From Anastrepha obliqua (taxonomy: Eukaryota > Arthropoda > Insecta > Diptera > Tephritidae), in the NCBI RefSeq assembly GCF_027943255.1, contig NC_072897.1:20584044-20648043 (forward strand): a stretch of 64,000 nt of DNA. Direction: 5' to 3'. Of the stretch, positions 63,723 through 64,000 are shown one piece after another. A program made the position numbers and the translations under genes. Numbering within the stretch: position 1 is the stretch's first letter; each line of letters starts with the position of its first letter. Below the pieces are notes generated by a model. It made no database searches and was not told the DNA's origin. It was given only the letters and a program-made list of their open reading frames with translations.

Positions 63723-64000
63723 TACAATATTTGACACTGCTCAGCACGTCGCGACTAAAAGTATCTTGGCCGCCGTGACTGCGTATACGAATGTATTTAA
63801 CATTTTAGTTTTGGGCCACATACGTATGTTGAGGCATGAATTCGAAATTTTTTCGAAATTCAATATTTCAAAAAGTGTATTTTTTTTTAACTTTTTCCAA
63901 ATTAACAGGACACCTCAAACTTCAATTGAGCTGAATGCCCAGTAGCTAAAATGAGTTGGTTTTGAGTAATGAATTTTTGATTAAAACACCTGTTTCGCAC

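Noticed and set aside
1..64000. Bacterial-type features (operons, ribosome binding sites, terminators)
   Set aside because: All recognisable genes are eukaryotic transposon genes with eukaryotic signals; no bacterial gene organisation is seen.

Overview
This is nuclear DNA of an animal, almost certainly a higher fly and most probably a tephritid fruit fly. The reasons are an insect-type transposon complement (errantivirus-like gypsy elements, jockey, RTE and LOA-like LINEs, copia, several mariners including a DD41D rosa-type element, Tc1, a Helitron), a tRNA-derived SINE, and abundant ACATACATATGTATG-type microsatellites. Genus assignment is inference. No rRNA, CRISPR array, operon or confident single-copy host gene was found. 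One 5' exon-like ORF near 9.1 kb is the only weak host-gene candidate.

The window is a graveyard of nested transposable elements. (1) 1-7.8 kb: a minus-strand gypsy element (gypsy A: gag, PR, RT, tRNA-Ser-type PBS) split in pol by a minus-strand jockey LINE. (2) 7.8-10.1 kb: microsatellite-rich DNA without clear genes. (3) 10.1-14.5 kb: a tRNA-derived SINE, three broken mariner-type elements and a 65-bp-arm hairpin. (4) 14.7-20.4 kb: gypsy B (minus), whose leader holds a rosa-type mariner. (5) 20.6-21.6 kb: a 129-bp tandem array, then another mariner. (6) 23.5-28.6 kb: a second, nearly identical copy of the gypsy A/jockey junction, carrying a private SINE fragment. (7) 28.6-36.15 kb: a decayed LOA/R1-like LINE, then a plus-strand copia element interrupted by a minus-strand copia and a deleted mariner. 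(8) 36.15-49.5 kb: a plus-strand errantivirus-like element (D) whose 5' LTR was split by an RNase H-bearing LINE (11-bp TSD). Its env/3' region holds a small terminal-inverted-repeat element that was in turn split by an RTE-type LINE (13-bp TSD). (9) 49.5-56.4 kb: a Helitron carrying a young gypsy element (C) with a single uninterrupted 1474-codon gag-pol ORF, 163-bp LTRs and a tRNA-Pro-type PBS. (10) 57.2-63.2 kb: a very young retrovirus-like element (E) with virtually identical LTRs, a CGCG target duplication and open gag, pol and env frames, but with reverse transcriptase missing from pol. (11) Tc1 transposase fragments flank element E.

The most interesting observation is element E. Its LTRs and open frames say it moved recently, yet its pol goes from protease almost directly to the end of RNase H and integrase, so it probably used reverse transcriptase supplied in trans. 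Gypsy A has the same class of primer-binding site and is a decayed relative rather than a donor. Gypsy C is the most intact autonomous element present, but it belongs to a different lineage.

Limits: all calls come from reading the sequence and the conceptual translations by eye. Boundaries marked approximate were placed from repeat ends, target duplications or comparison of copies inside the window.
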